A stretch of 64,000 nucleotides of DNA from Kroppenstedtia sanguinis (GCF_050433445.1 NZ_JBNPXF010000001.1:186001-250000); one strand, 5' to 3'. Shown: positions 1-8,757, counted from the stretch's first letter. The notes: a model not told the origin generated them from the sequence alone. Program-made: numbers and translations.

Positions 1-25
1 GACAAGAGCGGAAAGGATTCGAAAA

Positions 26-115
26 TGGCAAATGCAAAACGCCTCCGTATGAGGATTGAAGCCGCCTCCCCATCAGGATCCGCCCCGCCGGATTCTGTAA
101 CAATGCAAAACACCT
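26..115 (+). CRISPR. Decayed 3' end of an upstream CRISPR array
   Basis: A degenerate 37-nt repeat (26-62, with CCGTATGAGGATTGAAGC at its 3' end), a 34-nt spacer (63-96) and a half repeat (97-115, GTAACAATGCAAAACACCT) that stops abruptly. This is how the leader-distal ends of the complete arrays downstream look, so an additional array probably lies to the left of the window. Seen directly; the existence of the upstream array is inference. Confidence 0.75.
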
Positions 116-427
116 TGGTGGTTTTGTTGATTACTGATTTGACTCTTGTTTTGTGTGTATAGAAAAGAGGAGTATTCGAAGTCAGCGTGGAAATATAGAG
201 AGGTGATCATGTAAAGGGATCCAGCATGTCATTCTTTTGCGAACACCCCATGCCTCGACTGAGAGCCGGGAGGTGTTCGCAAATGGCGGAAGCCTTGGGG
301 GACAAGGGATTGAGGATATGTCAAGAAAAATGATGTCCGCTTTTTGACCCGAAAATTCCTCTAATATCCGAGGTGTTCGGAAATGAAGTCTGGAACCCAG
401 TCATATCAAGGGTTTGAACCCCCCGCC
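116..427 (+). promoter_or_regulatory. CRISPR leader 1
   Basis: Non-coding AT/GC-mixed stretch directly before array 1. It shares long blocks with the other three leaders: 'gtggaaatatagag', a hairpin made of CGAACACC(C/T) and AGGTGTTCG around position 240-280, 'gacccgaaaa', a second AGGTGTTCGGAAATG and a terminal run of C before the first repeat. The repeats read GAAAC at their 3' end, so transcription and spacer acquisition should start from this side. ORFs in this stretch are not credible. Confidence 0.75.
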
Positions 428-1036
428 GTAACAATGCAAAACACCTCAATAAGAGGATTGAAACTGAAGGATGTATTGCGTCGCGGATTTGATCTGGTAT
501 TGGGGTAACAATGCAAAACACCTCAATAAGAGGATTGAAACCATCCCCCGCTCCACATCCGCTTTGGAAACGTGGATGTGTAACAATGCAAAACACCTCA
601 ATAAGAGGATTGAAACAAAGTGGACAGGGGAAAGATCGGATCAAAAATTTAACGTAACAATGCAAAACACCTCAATAAGAGGATTGAAACCGAGAAGACA
701 CCTGGTTTGCCGGTAAAGCCCGCAAAGAGTAACAATGCAAAACACCTCAATAAGAGGATTGAAACTCCGGTTGCTCAGGCTGTTCCGGCTGCTCGGGTTC
801 CGTAACAATGCAAAACACCTCAATAAGAGGATTGAAACCTATTACTTATGCTTGCATCTATGCTTGTATGATGTAACAATGCAAAACACCTCAATAAGAG
901 GATTGAAACGTCGTATCCTTCTACCTTCTCCTTCACCTCAAAGAGTAACAATGCAAAACACCTCAATAAGAGGATTGAAACCCGGTTGCTCCGGCTGCTC
1001 CTGTCCTGGAGGTACACGTAACAATGCAAAACACCT
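428..1036 (+). CRISPR. CRISPR array 1 (8 repeats plus half repeat)
   Basis: Eight identical 37-nt repeats start at 428, 505, 580, 654, 729, 802, 873 and 945. They begin GTAACAATGCAAAACACCTC and end AATAAGAGGATTGAAAC. A terminal half repeat covers 1018-1036. Spacers are 34-40 nt. The last eight bases ATTGAAAC match the crRNA 5' handle common in type I-A/I-B and type III systems (family knowledge). No cas gene is in the window, so the subtype cannot be assigned. Two spacers (766-801 and 982-1017) resemble each other. Confidence 0.97.
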
Positions 1037-1349
1037 GGCGGCCTTGGTAGCTTTCCACTCCACAGGTCGGCTCCTGTTTCGCAAAGAAGAGTATTTGAAG
1101 CCCGCGTGGAAATATAGAGGGAGGTGATCGTAAAAGGGATCCATCCTGGGTTGTGTTTTTCCGAACACCTTATGCTTTGGCTGAGAGCCGGGAGGTGTTC
1201 GCAAACGTCGAAAGCCTTGGGGGGCAAGGGATTGGGGATTCATCGGGTAGAGCGATGTCGGTTTTTTGACCCGAAAATACCTCTGAAATCGGAGGTATTC
1301 GGAAATGGAAGCTGAAGCCTAGGCGTAGCAAAGGGTTTGAACCCCCGCC
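1037..1349 (+). promoter_or_regulatory. CRISPR leader 2
   Basis: Second copy of the leader. It begins right after the half repeat with 'ggcggccttggtagctttcc', which recurs at the start of leader 4 ('ggtggcctcagtagctttcc'). It contains the CCGAACACCT / AGGTGTTCG hairpin around 1160-1203 and ends in the C-run before array 2. It is more diverged towards its 3' half than leaders 1, 3 and 4. Confidence 0.75.
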
Positions 1350-1809
1350 GTAACAATGCTAAACACCTCAGTGAGAGGATTGAAACAAACTCAACGCCTC
1401 TCCAATTACCATCCATAGAAGTAACAATGCTAAACACCTCAGTGAGAGGATTGAAACAAAATAGGTCGTCAGGTACTTAAAAACATCCCGCTGTAACAAT
1501 GCTAAACACCTCAGTGAGAGGATTGAAACTGGGGTATCATTTAGGGTGTCGTTTGGGGTATCATCGTAACAATGCTAAACACCTCAGTGAGAGGATTGAA
1601 ACTCCTCCCCCGGATCGCTCCGCCTCGATCAGCATCAGTAACAATGCTAAACACCTCAGTGAGAGGATTGAAACGGTTGAGTTCCACTACTTTTTCCGTT
1701 GTGGCACCGGTTTGTAACAATGCTAAACATCTCAGTGAGAGGATTAAAACAGCAAGGTACTTAACTTTTCAGGAGTACCCCATTTTACGTAACAAAGCTA
1801 AACACCTCA
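1350..1809 (+). CRISPR. CRISPR array 2 (6 repeats plus degenerate terminal repeat)
   Basis: Repeats start at 1350, 1421, 1493, 1566, 1638 and 1714. This variant begins GTAACAATGCTAAACACCTC and ends AGTGAGAGGATTGAAAC. The sixth copy has point changes (ACATCTC, ATTAAAAC), and a truncated repeat lies at 1789-1809, so decay is at the leader-distal end. Spacers are 34-39 nt. Confidence 0.97.
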
Positions 1810-2116
1810 ACATTTCACTTTTAAAATTGCTGGCTGCTGTACAGATTCAAGAGGAAGTTGGGAAGTCAGTGTAGAAATTTAAAGGAGCGGATTATGACAG
1901 GATGGGATCATGCATCATCAATCTTTTCCGAACACCTGATGCTTCGGCTTAACCCCAGGGGGTGTTCGGAAATGCCAAAATCCTTGGAAGACAAGGTGTT
2001 GAGGATTTATCCGAAAGAATGATGTCCGCTTTTTGACCCGAAAATGCCTCTGAAATCCGAGGTGTTCGGAAATGAAGTCTGGAACCCAGTCATATCAAGG
2101 GTTTGACCCCCCCGCC
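1810..2116 (+). promoter_or_regulatory. CRISPR leader 3
   Basis: Third leader copy, with the CCGAACACCT / GGTGTTCGG hairpin (about 1926-1969) and the same 3' block as leaders 1 and 4 ('gacccgaaaatgcctctgaa', 'agtctggaacccagtcatat') ending in a C-run. Its 5' part differs from leaders 2 and 4. Confidence 0.75.
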
Positions 2117-3150
2117 GTAACAATGCTAAACACCTCAGTATGAGGATTGAAACAAGTTTAATGATTTCCTTCATCAGTGATATCGAGGTAACAATGCTAA
2201 ACACCTCAGTATGAGGATTGAAACGGTTTGCGGACCAGCGTCGCGGGAAGAGGTTCTGGAGTAACAATGCTAAACACCTCAGTATGAGGATTGAAACATT
2301 TTGTCTTAAGGGAAGGACTTTCACGTCCCAAGTAACAATGCTAAACACCTCAGTATGAGGATTGAAACGAAAATACAGCGAATAGTTCGACGGGGGAATA
2401 TCGGAGTAACAATGCTAAACACCTCAGTATGAGGATTGAAACCGAATTTGCCCAAATTCTTTCGGAAAAAGTATTGCAGTAACAATGCTAAACACCTCAG
2501 TATGAGGATTGAAACTTCTCTTTCTTACACTCACCTGCCGGAACGTTCATGTAACAATGCTAAACACCTCAGTATGAGGATTGAAACGGATCGGCATGAA
2601 TGGGCGGTATCCAATCCGGCGGGTAACAATGCTAAACACCTCAGTATGAGGATTGAAACTTTCATTCTTTATCTTTGCAAGCAGTAGCTCAGGTAACAAT
2701 GCTAAACACCTCAGTATGAGGATTGAAACTCAACAAAGGGAACCTCTTGAAATCCTTATCCTTTCCGTAACAATGCTAAACACCTCAGTATGAGGATTGA
2801 AACCGCTGGGTCTCCGTTTTTGTGGTTGCTGTATTTCAGTAACAACGATAAACACCTCAGTATGAGGATTGAAACGCCCATATGTCGGTAGGGACGAACG
2901 ATGCCCCCGTTGTAACAAAGCAAAACACCTCAATAAGAGGATTGAAACTATTTTATTTTGAGGGGAGAAATTGAAAGTGGAAAAGTAACAATGCAAAACA
3001 CCTCAGTATGAGAATTGAAACTTCTTGAGGTAGGACGATTCCGGATGTTGTGTTTGGTAACAACGATAAACACCCCAATATGAGGATTGAAACGATATCC
3101 CGGAGAAAGCATTCACCTTCCCTGAGCAAGGGTAACAAAGCAAAACACCT
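2117..3150 (+). CRISPR. CRISPR array 3 (14 repeats plus half repeat)
   Basis: Repeats start at 2117, 2188, 2261, 2332, 2406, 2479, 2551, 2623, 2693, 2767, 2839, 2912, 2985 and 3057; a half repeat covers 3132-3150. The first ten carry GCTAAACACCTCAGTATGAGG. The last four are mixed: 2839 has AACGATAAACACC, 2912 has the array-1 type CAATAAGAGG, 2985 has GCAAAACACC with AGTATGAGAATTG, and 3057 has CACCCCAATATGAGG. This is the longest array in the window. Confidence 0.97.
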
Positions 3151-3514
3151 GGTGGCCTCAGTAGCTTTCCGCTCCACAGGTCGGCTCCTGTTTCGCCCTT
3201 GTTTTGTGTCCATCTGACACCTGTTCCTAAGAGCAAAGAATTTGAAAAGAGGAGTATTTGAAGCCCGTGTGGAAATATAGAGGGAGGTGATCGTAAAAGG
3301 GATCCATCCTGGGTTGTGTTTTTCCGAACACCTTATGCTTTGGCTGAGAGCCGGGAGGTGTTCGCAAACGTCGAAAGCCTTGGGGGACAAGGGATTGAGG
3401 ATTTGTCCAGAAGAATGATGTCCGCTTTTTGACCCGAAAATGCCTCTGAAATCCGAGGTGTTCGGAAATGAAGTCTGGAACCCAGTCATATCAAGGGTTT
3501 GAACCCCCCCCGCC
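3151..3514 (+). promoter_or_regulatory. CRISPR leader 4
   Basis: Fourth leader copy, nearly identical to leader 2 in its 5' half and to leader 1 in its 3' half. It holds the hairpin CCGAACACCT (about 3325) / AGGTGTTCG (about 3355) and the AGGTGTTCGG motif near 3460, then a C-run before the first repeat of array 4. Confidence 0.75.
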
Positions 3515-3767
3515 GTAACAATGCAAAACACCTCAGTATGAGGATTGAAACGCTATGAAAATAACGAAGGCCGACGGATAAAGATGTAACAATGCAAAAC
3601 ACCTCAGTATGAGGATTGAAACGCATGGGCTGTCTCAACGCCCATGCAGTAAAATAAGTAACAACGATAAACACCTCAGTATGAGGATTGAAACAGTAAG
3701 TCATCAGGATTATCGATTTCTGGGAAGTGGGTAACAACGATAAACACCTCAGTATGAGGATTGAAAC
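3515..3767 (+). CRISPR. CRISPR array 4 (4 repeats)
   Basis: Repeats start at 3515, 3586, 3658 and 3731. The first two have AATGCAAAACACC, the last two AACGATAAACACC; all end AGTATGAGGATTGAAAC. The spacer at 3623-3657 contains a perfect inverted repeat (GCATGGGC / GCCCATGC). After the last full repeat the sequence becomes unique without a half repeat. Confidence 0.96.
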
Positions 3768-3858
3768 CTTGAGGCACTCAGCCTCAAAGCGTTATCCGCT
3801 GGGGAGTAAAAACGGATGTGATTGTTGGCTACCTATAGTTCTCTCATGGGATTTGGGT

Positions 3859-3919
3859 AAAAGCCTTGGGTCCCAGGGGATGGAGATTTAACATTGACAC
3901 CTTGCTATGAGGATGAAAC
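3859..3919 (+). CRISPR. Remnant of a fifth leader and repeat
   Basis: AAAAGCCTTGGG followed by GGGGATGGAGATTT (3859-3889) resembles the middle of the leaders ('aaagccttgggggacaaggg', 'attgaggattt'). It is followed by ACACCTTGCTATGAGG and ATGAAAC (3896-3919), which resembles a repeat with internal changes. It is interpreted as a decayed leader-repeat unit; the match is short and judged by eye. Confidence 0.5.
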
Positions 3920-4010
3920 GATCGCACTTACCCCCTTTCTTCTCTTGAAAGGGGGTATGTTCTTGAACTCACATTTATTTTTGGAACAGAAATGAAACCC
4001 ATCTGAGGGG

Positions 4011-4356
4011 GAGGATCGCCAGAGGGGTCTGTCTCTTCTTTTTTTAAAGGAAACTCTGTGGAAGGACTTTTGGGGATGATTTTCTACCGTACAGGCACGC
4101 GCCTGCCAGTTCCTTCATTATGATGATAGACGGTTCAATTGAAGATTGAGAAGAGCAAATTCACGACCATCTTTACATTCTGAATGAGCGGGAACAGAAT
4201 GTGATTCGGAATCGGTTTGGCCTGTCAGGAGGCAAAGAGAAGACCCAGCGGGAATTTGCAAAGGAACTGGGCATCTCCCGCTTCTATGTCTCTCGCATTG
4301 AAAAAAGAGCCTTGATCAAATTGTTCCACGAATTTTATCGGGTGGGATTTCAATGA
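4011..4356 (+). pseudogene. sigK: Internally deleted sigK copy
   Basis: Positions 4011-4129 match the sequence upstream of the intact sigK (16280-16400, including the GGCACGCGCC palindrome). The match then jumps at about 4130 to the last 226 bp of sigK (16919-17144). The N-terminal two thirds are missing, and a one-base loss near 4165 and a TGA further break the frame. The HTH part still reads as in SigK (KEKTQRE, RIEKRALIKLFHEFYRVG). It is in direct orientation to the intact gene 12 kb away. Confidence 0.88.
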
Positions 4357-4405
4357 AAAAGGGAGTATTCATGAATGGATAGAGAAAATGAGGTTTTCAA
4401 TCACT

Positions 4406-4427
4406 AGCCGGGATTCCCGGCTTTTTT
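4406..4427 (+). terminator. Rho-independent terminator after sigK remnant
   Basis: AGCCGGGATTCCCGGCT hairpin followed by six T. It lies 50 bp downstream of the sigK remnant and reads in its direction. Confidence 0.7.
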
Positions 4428-4517
4428 GTGCCGGAGGAACTCACTGAATTGCATAAGATAATCCCGATCCTGCCGAGCAAAAACCACAACAGATCATGGA
4501 TCCTCCTTTGCCCGCTT

Positions 4518-5921
4518 TTATGCTCCTCTTTTTAGAATTTCAACTTTAGGACCCGTGTGGTCCTCATCATACCAGGCGATTCGGGTCTTTGACAGGCTAT
4601 CCTGTAAGATTAGCCGCAACCCTTTTAAGGTCCCAAAGAAGCGGACAAAAGCGAGATATGGCTGGTACACCAGGGAAAAGAGAGGTAGGAGATACCAATA
4701 TTCCGCTCCCTGTTTTGAATAGGCCACGGGAGTCACGATTGCTATTGTCAGCCCGGTTATACCTAGATGAATCACTGAAAAGAGACCGAAAAGATAGAGC
4801 GATTCAAGAGTGACCCCCTTCATAAGGATTGCGCCGGTCGCCTTAATCGCGATCCCTACAAACGCCTGGTAAGTCTGGATCAATTTCATCGGTAGCCCTA
4901 TGAGGCCAACCAACCCGCTCCGCCCGATCTTTTTGTCACCTATGTATCTCCGATGTACAAACAGACAGATCACACCGAGCAGGTTCCAAATATATCTCTG
5001 CTTGGTAAGCTGCCTGAGATTTTTTGGCGCATCTGTAAGGCTGATGGCGCGAGGGTTGACCGCTACCTTTCCCATTCGATGCATCTTCAATGTGATTTCC
5101 ATATCTTCGCTAATGTTCGGGTTGGTGTGATACCCGCCCATTGCCCGGAGTGCGTCTGTCTGGAAAGCCGATATAGCGCCAGAACAACACAGAACGCTTT
5201 GGTACACAAACTGACTTCTCCGATCCAGCTCCATCGCGAAAAAGTAATCAATCGCTTGCAACTTTTCCAAAATCGTTGTGGGGTTTACAACCCGTACGTT
5301 GCAACATGTGGCAACCGCTTCTCCGGTGGCGATGGGGGTCACTGCTTCCTCAATTGCCGTTGGGGATCCCAGTTGGGTATCTGCATCTAACCGAACTATG
5401 ATCGGGTATTTTGCAAGGGAAATCCCGTAGTTCAAAGCTTCGCTGATAGGGTTGTATCCGCGACGGGTGAGGGTAGAGGCAGCTCTTACTTCGGGGTGTT
5501 CTTTCTCTAATCTTTGCAAGATCCGAAATGTATCGTCTGTGCTGTTGTTTTCGACTGCCATGATTTCCATAGGGCGGTTCACTTTTTGAGCGAGGATGGA
5601 TTTAATGGCGTCCTCGATGGTTTCCTCCTCATTGTAGCAGGGGAGGATCACTGAGACACCCTCTGTGCGATCTCTATGGTTGGGCGGCTTGTATCTGTTT
5701 CTACGTTGCTTCTCTTTCCGTCCGCTGACAAATACAGATAGCGGACGGAATAGGAACCAGAACAGAGAAAATGCCACGAAAAAAATCAAGGTAAAGAAGC
5801 TTATGAACTCCCAAATGAACACAAAAAAAGAACCAATCATAGTTTTTATTCTCCTATAAAGACTATATTTTCCTTCATAACTATAATTCGGATCTATTCC
5901 ATGTTTTGTGTCCACTTTCAT
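4518..5921 (-). CDS. Membrane family 2 glycosyltransferase
   Basis: 467-aa processive-type GT2 enzyme of the BcsA/hyaluronan synthase/NodC-like group, expected to transfer sugars from UDP- or NDP-sugars at the membrane and possibly extrude a polysaccharide. An N-terminal hydrophobic segment (about residues 30-60) precedes the GT-A domain, which has a PCYNEEE nucleotide-binding start, a DAD metal motif (RLDADT), an ED acceptor motif (SEDMEIT) and a QRYIW motif in place of QxxRW. Several C-terminal membrane segments follow. The ATG at 5921 has an AAGGA motif five to six bases upstream; a second ATG at 5840 with AGGAG is an alternative. It stands alone, so the polymer made is unknown. The neighbours do not help: sigK remnant on one side, pseudogene on the other. 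Confidence 0.85.
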   Translation of the reverse strand: MKVDTKHGIDPNYSYEGKYSLYRRIKTMIGSFFVFIWEFISFFTLIFFVAFSLFWFLFRPLSVFVSGRKEKQRRNRYKPPNHRDRTEGVSVILPCYNEEETIEDAIKSILAQKVNRPMEIMAVENNSTDDTFRILQRLEKEHPEVRAASTLTRRGYNPISEALNYGISLAKYPIIVRLDADTQLGSPTAIEEAVTPIATGEAVATCCNVRVVNPTTILEKLQAIDYFFAMELDRRSQFVYQSVLCCSGAISAFQTDALRAMGGYHTNPNISEDMEITLKMHRMGKVAVNPRAISLTDAPKNLRQLTKQRYIWNLLGVICLFVHRRYIGDKKIGRSGLVGLIGLPMKLIQTYQAFVGIAIKATGAILMKGVTLESLYLFGLFSVIHLGITGLTIAIVTPVAYSKQGAEYWYLLPLFSLVYQPYLAFVRFFGTLKGLRLILQDSLSKTRIAWYDEDHTGPKVEILKRGA

Positions 5922-6005
5922 CTATTTCCTTCTTCTATTGATTCCCGGCGGGAGACCACGGTGTCGGTTTGGACTTTGGTTTGTCATCATTCGATGGTCA
6001 CATCT

Positions 6006-6059
6006 CAGGCGTGTCCATTATCCATATTTTGGGTGGGGAGATCGTGTTCTACCACGCTC
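6006..6059. mobile_element. Fragment of a type A MITE (one end)
   Basis: Starts CAGGCGTGT and continues with ATATTTTGGGTGGGGAGATC and GTGTTCTACCACGCTC, matching the right end of the type A elements at 20525, 42957 and 47381. Only about 54 bp are present, and they end where homology to the FecCD permease begins. Confidence 0.75.
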
Positions 6060-6587
6060 TCAGGGGCGATGATCATCCTCATTTCCTCAGCGGAACGGGA
6101 GAAGGTTGATTTTATCGCGAAATGGCTGACCGGATCCGTTTGGGGAGTGGATTGGCCTTTTGTATGGGCGATTTTGCCATGGATCTTGATCTTGGTTCCA
6201 TTTGTCCGGATCAAATCGAATCAACAGAATCTCCTCTCCATGGATGAGCCGGTGGCGATTGGAGTGAGCCTTCAGATGAACCGGGAACGCCTCCTCCTGC
6301 TCGCTGCCGTCGCCTTGGCAGCCGCGGCGACATCTGTGACGAGAGGCATCGCCTTTGTCGGGCTGATGGCGCCCCATTTGGCCAAAGCTGTCATCGGACA
6401 CCGAACACAATTGTATCTGCCGCTCTGTCTGTTGCTCGGTGGCTGGTTATTGCTGGTGGCAGATACCATCGGTCGAAACATGGTCGTCCCAGAGGGGATC
6501 CCTGCCAGAGTCATCGTGTCGATGATTGGTGCTCCTTACTTCATCTATCTGTTGTTCAAAAGGACGAGTCGATGGGGAGAGGGATGA
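6060..6587 (+). pseudogene. Truncated FecCD-type iron-siderophore ABC permease
   Basis: The reading frame from about 6060 to the stop at 6587 encodes the C-terminal half of a BtuC/FecCD permease (about 175 aa versus about 330 for the family). It includes the segment SVTRGIAFVGLMAPHLAK and the end DTIGRNMVVPEGIPA, both hallmarks of the family. The N-terminal membrane helices are missing. The frame continues upstream into MITE sequence, so the gene was cut there. No partner binding protein or ATPase gene is adjacent. A functional importer is not expected. Confidence 0.85.
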
Positions 6588-6676
6588 GAACAGGGCGGTC
6601 ATATCCTGGTCTTCATCGACTGACAGATGATGCCCTACTTGGATGCGGCCATCGTTGACACATTTGGACATAGAAA

Positions 6677-6712
6677 CGCTGGCTCTCTGTACGTTAAAGG
6701 AGCCAGCGCGAT
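6677..6712. terminator. Hairpin between permease remnant and peptide gene
   Basis: Stem CGCTGGCTC (6677-6685) and GAGCCAGCG (6700-6708) followed by CGATTTT. It could stop the converging transcripts of the permease remnant and the peptide gene; the T-run is weak. The rest of 6588-6900 shows no gene. Confidence 0.45.
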
Positions 6713-6900
6713 TTTACCCAGGTGGTCCTACATTCCAGGGATCACCTTTTTCGTTTGTGAACAGCTTAGTATCAAAGTGGTAGGTTGTTCTAAGGTTCAA
6801 AATTCGTAAGCAAAAGTTTCTCGGCATCGCCATTTACACCGTTTACGAACTGCTTGGTTCCTTGGAAGGTTTCGTATTTCCAGTCGGGATACAACTCGGT

Positions 6901-7041
6901 TTACCACGGGCCGGGTTGGTCGGAGTTCACCGTTTGGTTTGAAGCAATCGAGATCGAATCCGGGACGAACACCGTACCGAACGCAAAGATCGAAACTAAG
7001 GCCAGTGCAACTATCACTCGTGAAAACTTAGAGTTCCTCAT
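6901..7041 (-). CDS. Candidate secreted signalling peptide precursor (Phr/NprX-like)
   Basis: A 46-residue protein starting MRNSKFSR. A basic N-terminus is followed by a hydrophobic stretch (IVALALVSIFAF) and a polar tail ending NSDQPGPW, the layout of exported pro-peptides of Rap-Phr, NprR-NprX and PlcR-PapR systems. The ATG at 7041 has an AAAGGAG motif eight bases upstream and overlaps the 3' end of the TPR regulator gene by 14 nt, as is usual for such pairs. The mature signal is not known; the last five to eight residues (for example SDQPGPW) are the natural candidate by analogy. Family assignment rests on layout, not on sequence identity. Confidence 0.72.
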   Translation of the reverse strand: MRNSKFSRVIVALALVSIFAFGTVFVPDSISIASNQTVNSDQPGPW

Positions 7042-8359
7042 CCAACAAACTCCTTTCTTTTTCCAGGCGTTTTTGGGCATGGAAGAGATCCTGAGAAGCC
7101 GTCTCAAATGCCTGTTCGTCCACATTCTCATAGCATTCTGCCAAACGGAACAGCAAGCGAGCTTCTCTTTTTCTGTCCTGGTGTTTTTGAGCGAGCGTCA
7201 ATGCTTTCTTATACATTTCGCCAGCTTCCCTGTCTTTTCCTTGTGCTTTCAAAATATTTCCCTTGATGGCCAAGGACTGAATCAAGTGGGGCTCGTCCTG
7301 ATGCTCCTTTGCGCTTTGGATGGATTCGTCAATCAGTTCCAGTGCTTCGGGAATCCGTTTCTGTTGCTGTTGGAGAATCGCAAAACGAGCATAGGCCGTA
7401 TTCAGACTTTTTTGCTCCGACACACTCAGTTTGTCCTTCAACGACAGCGTAGTCTGGAAACAAGACTCAGCTTGTTCCATTTGATTCCGTTGCATATAGA
7501 CGGTTCCGAGGACGGTCCAGAACGTAAACATGGAAAAGTGACTTTTATTCTGACGTGCCAAGTCTTCGCCGATGTAGGCAAAATCAAGCGCTTCATCAAA
7601 CATTCCCAGGCGTCGCAACAGCTCCGCCCGGAGCCAGTAGAAGGTCAATTTTGTTTCGATATCTGTACATTGTGACAGTTTAGGCCAGATATCTTGAACG
7701 ACCCGCATACTCTCTGCGGTCCTTCCCAATCGTTCCAGATAGATGGCTTTGTTCCGCTGAAGGCCGAAGTAGACTTGTTTGCGTTCGCCGTCGGACTGAA
7801 AGGCAGCAATTCCGCTTTCGATAAATTTCAGTGCAGTCTCTAAATCATTCTGCTCATAGTGGACAAAGCTGAGGGCCTGGAATGCCGCTGCTTCCACGTT
7901 GCTGGTTTGTTTGACCACGTTGGATAAGTGAATCGCATGATGCAAGGCAGATTCCGCACGTCTCCAGTTCTTCTGAGTGATATGGAGCTGGCCACGATGA
8001 AAGTGAAAGGTGGCCGCCAAGGGATGTTTATCGTCTACTTCGATGTGATCCAGTAACTCCCTGGCTATCTCTACATTGCCGACCACGATCATGGACTCAA
8101 TCATGCAGGCTTGCCTCTGTAGCTCCAACAGCTTATCCCTTTCTTGCAACAACAAGTGCGGAATATTTTCCAGCTTGAGCCCCAGTTTGTCGAGGAGATA
8201 CTGCGCTTTCTCATAGCGAACGTGTGAGGCGCCGCGTTCGATGTTGCTGATCGTGGCAGGGGAGATGTTCTCATCGGCCAAATCTTCCAGTCGAAGCCCT
8301 TGCCTTTTTCGTTCTTGTCGGATCACTTCACCGAGTTCATGGATATCTGTTGTTTTCAT
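7028..8359 (-). CDS. RNPP-type HTH/TPR quorum-sensing regulator
   Basis: 443 aa. Residues 1-65 form an XRE-type helix-turn-helix (GLRLEDLADENISPATIS, IERGASHV). The rest is a chain of tetratricopeptide-like helices, with recognisable repeats such as FHRGQLHITQKNWRRAESAL and AIKGNILKAQGKDREAGEMY. This architecture is that of NprR/PlcR/PrgX-like cytosolic receptors whose DNA binding is switched by an imported oligopeptide. The overlapping 46-aa gene probably encodes that peptide. A truncated paralog of the HTH lies at 47074. An inverted repeat upstream (8373-8425) may be its own operator. The target genes are unknown; the divergently transcribed hsd operon shares the intergenic region. Confidence 0.85.
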   Translation of the reverse strand: MKTTDIHELGEVIRQERKRQGLRLEDLADENISPATISNIERGASHVRYEKAQYLLDKLGLKLENIPHLLLQERDKLLELQRQACMIESMIVVGNVEIARELLDHIEVDDKHPLAATFHFHRGQLHITQKNWRRAESALHHAIHLSNVVKQTSNVEAAAFQALSFVHYEQNDLETALKFIESGIAAFQSDGERKQVYFGLQRNKAIYLERLGRTAESMRVVQDIWPKLSQCTDIETKLTFYWLRAELLRRLGMFDEALDFAYIGEDLARQNKSHFSMFTFWTVLGTVYMQRNQMEQAESCFQTTLSLKDKLSVSEQKSLNTAYARFAILQQQQKRIPEALELIDESIQSAKEHQDEPHLIQSLAIKGNILKAQGKDREAGEMYKKALTLAQKHQDRKREARLLFRLAECYENVDEQAFETASQDLFHAQKRLEKERSLLDEEL

Positions 8360-8757
8360 TATTACCCACCTTTTCTAATTCTTCATTTTTCCACTTTATT
8401 TTAACCGAAATATGAAAAATTAGAAATATCCTTTTGCTGAATAAGGAATTAGGATATAAAACGCCCTGATAACGTGGTGGGAGGATTATAGCACGTGGTC
8501 TTAGGAATGTTGTGAAAATTCTTTTCCGCCGGGGTTGGATACAAACTGAAACGGGATCCCGAATAAATATATGAGATTATTTCATAAAAGAAGTAGGTAC
8601 AGGTTATGGATTTTAGGGAAGGATTATTTCATTTCGAAACGGGATTCAAAGGGAAGGGATTGTAATCAGTTCAATATTCATTTACTTCTTCGTTCACTAA
8701 AACTATGATGGAATTAAGCATGATTCATAAGAGAAATAGATTCGGGGAGGAAACATC
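8360..8757. promoter_or_regulatory. Divergent AT-rich promoter region with inverted repeat
   Basis: No gene in 398 bp. An inverted repeat TTCTAATTCTTCAT (8373-8386) / ATGAAAAATTAGAA (8412-8425), 13 of 14 positions paired, lies just upstream of the regulator's start and around a TAAAAT on its strand, so it could be an autoregulatory operator. On the other side hsdM has a GGGGAGG ribosome binding site (8744-8750). Operator function is inference. Confidence 0.5.

Noticed and set aside
321..3737. Many short reading frames with repeated LLRCFALL or NAKHLNKRIET peptides
   Set aside because: They are translations of CRISPR repeats and leaders on either strand; period and spacing match the repeats exactly.
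6854..7675. 273-codon plus-strand frame over the RNPP regulator
   Set aside because: Antisense to the TPR array and includes the overlapping peptide gene; no start signals or family.
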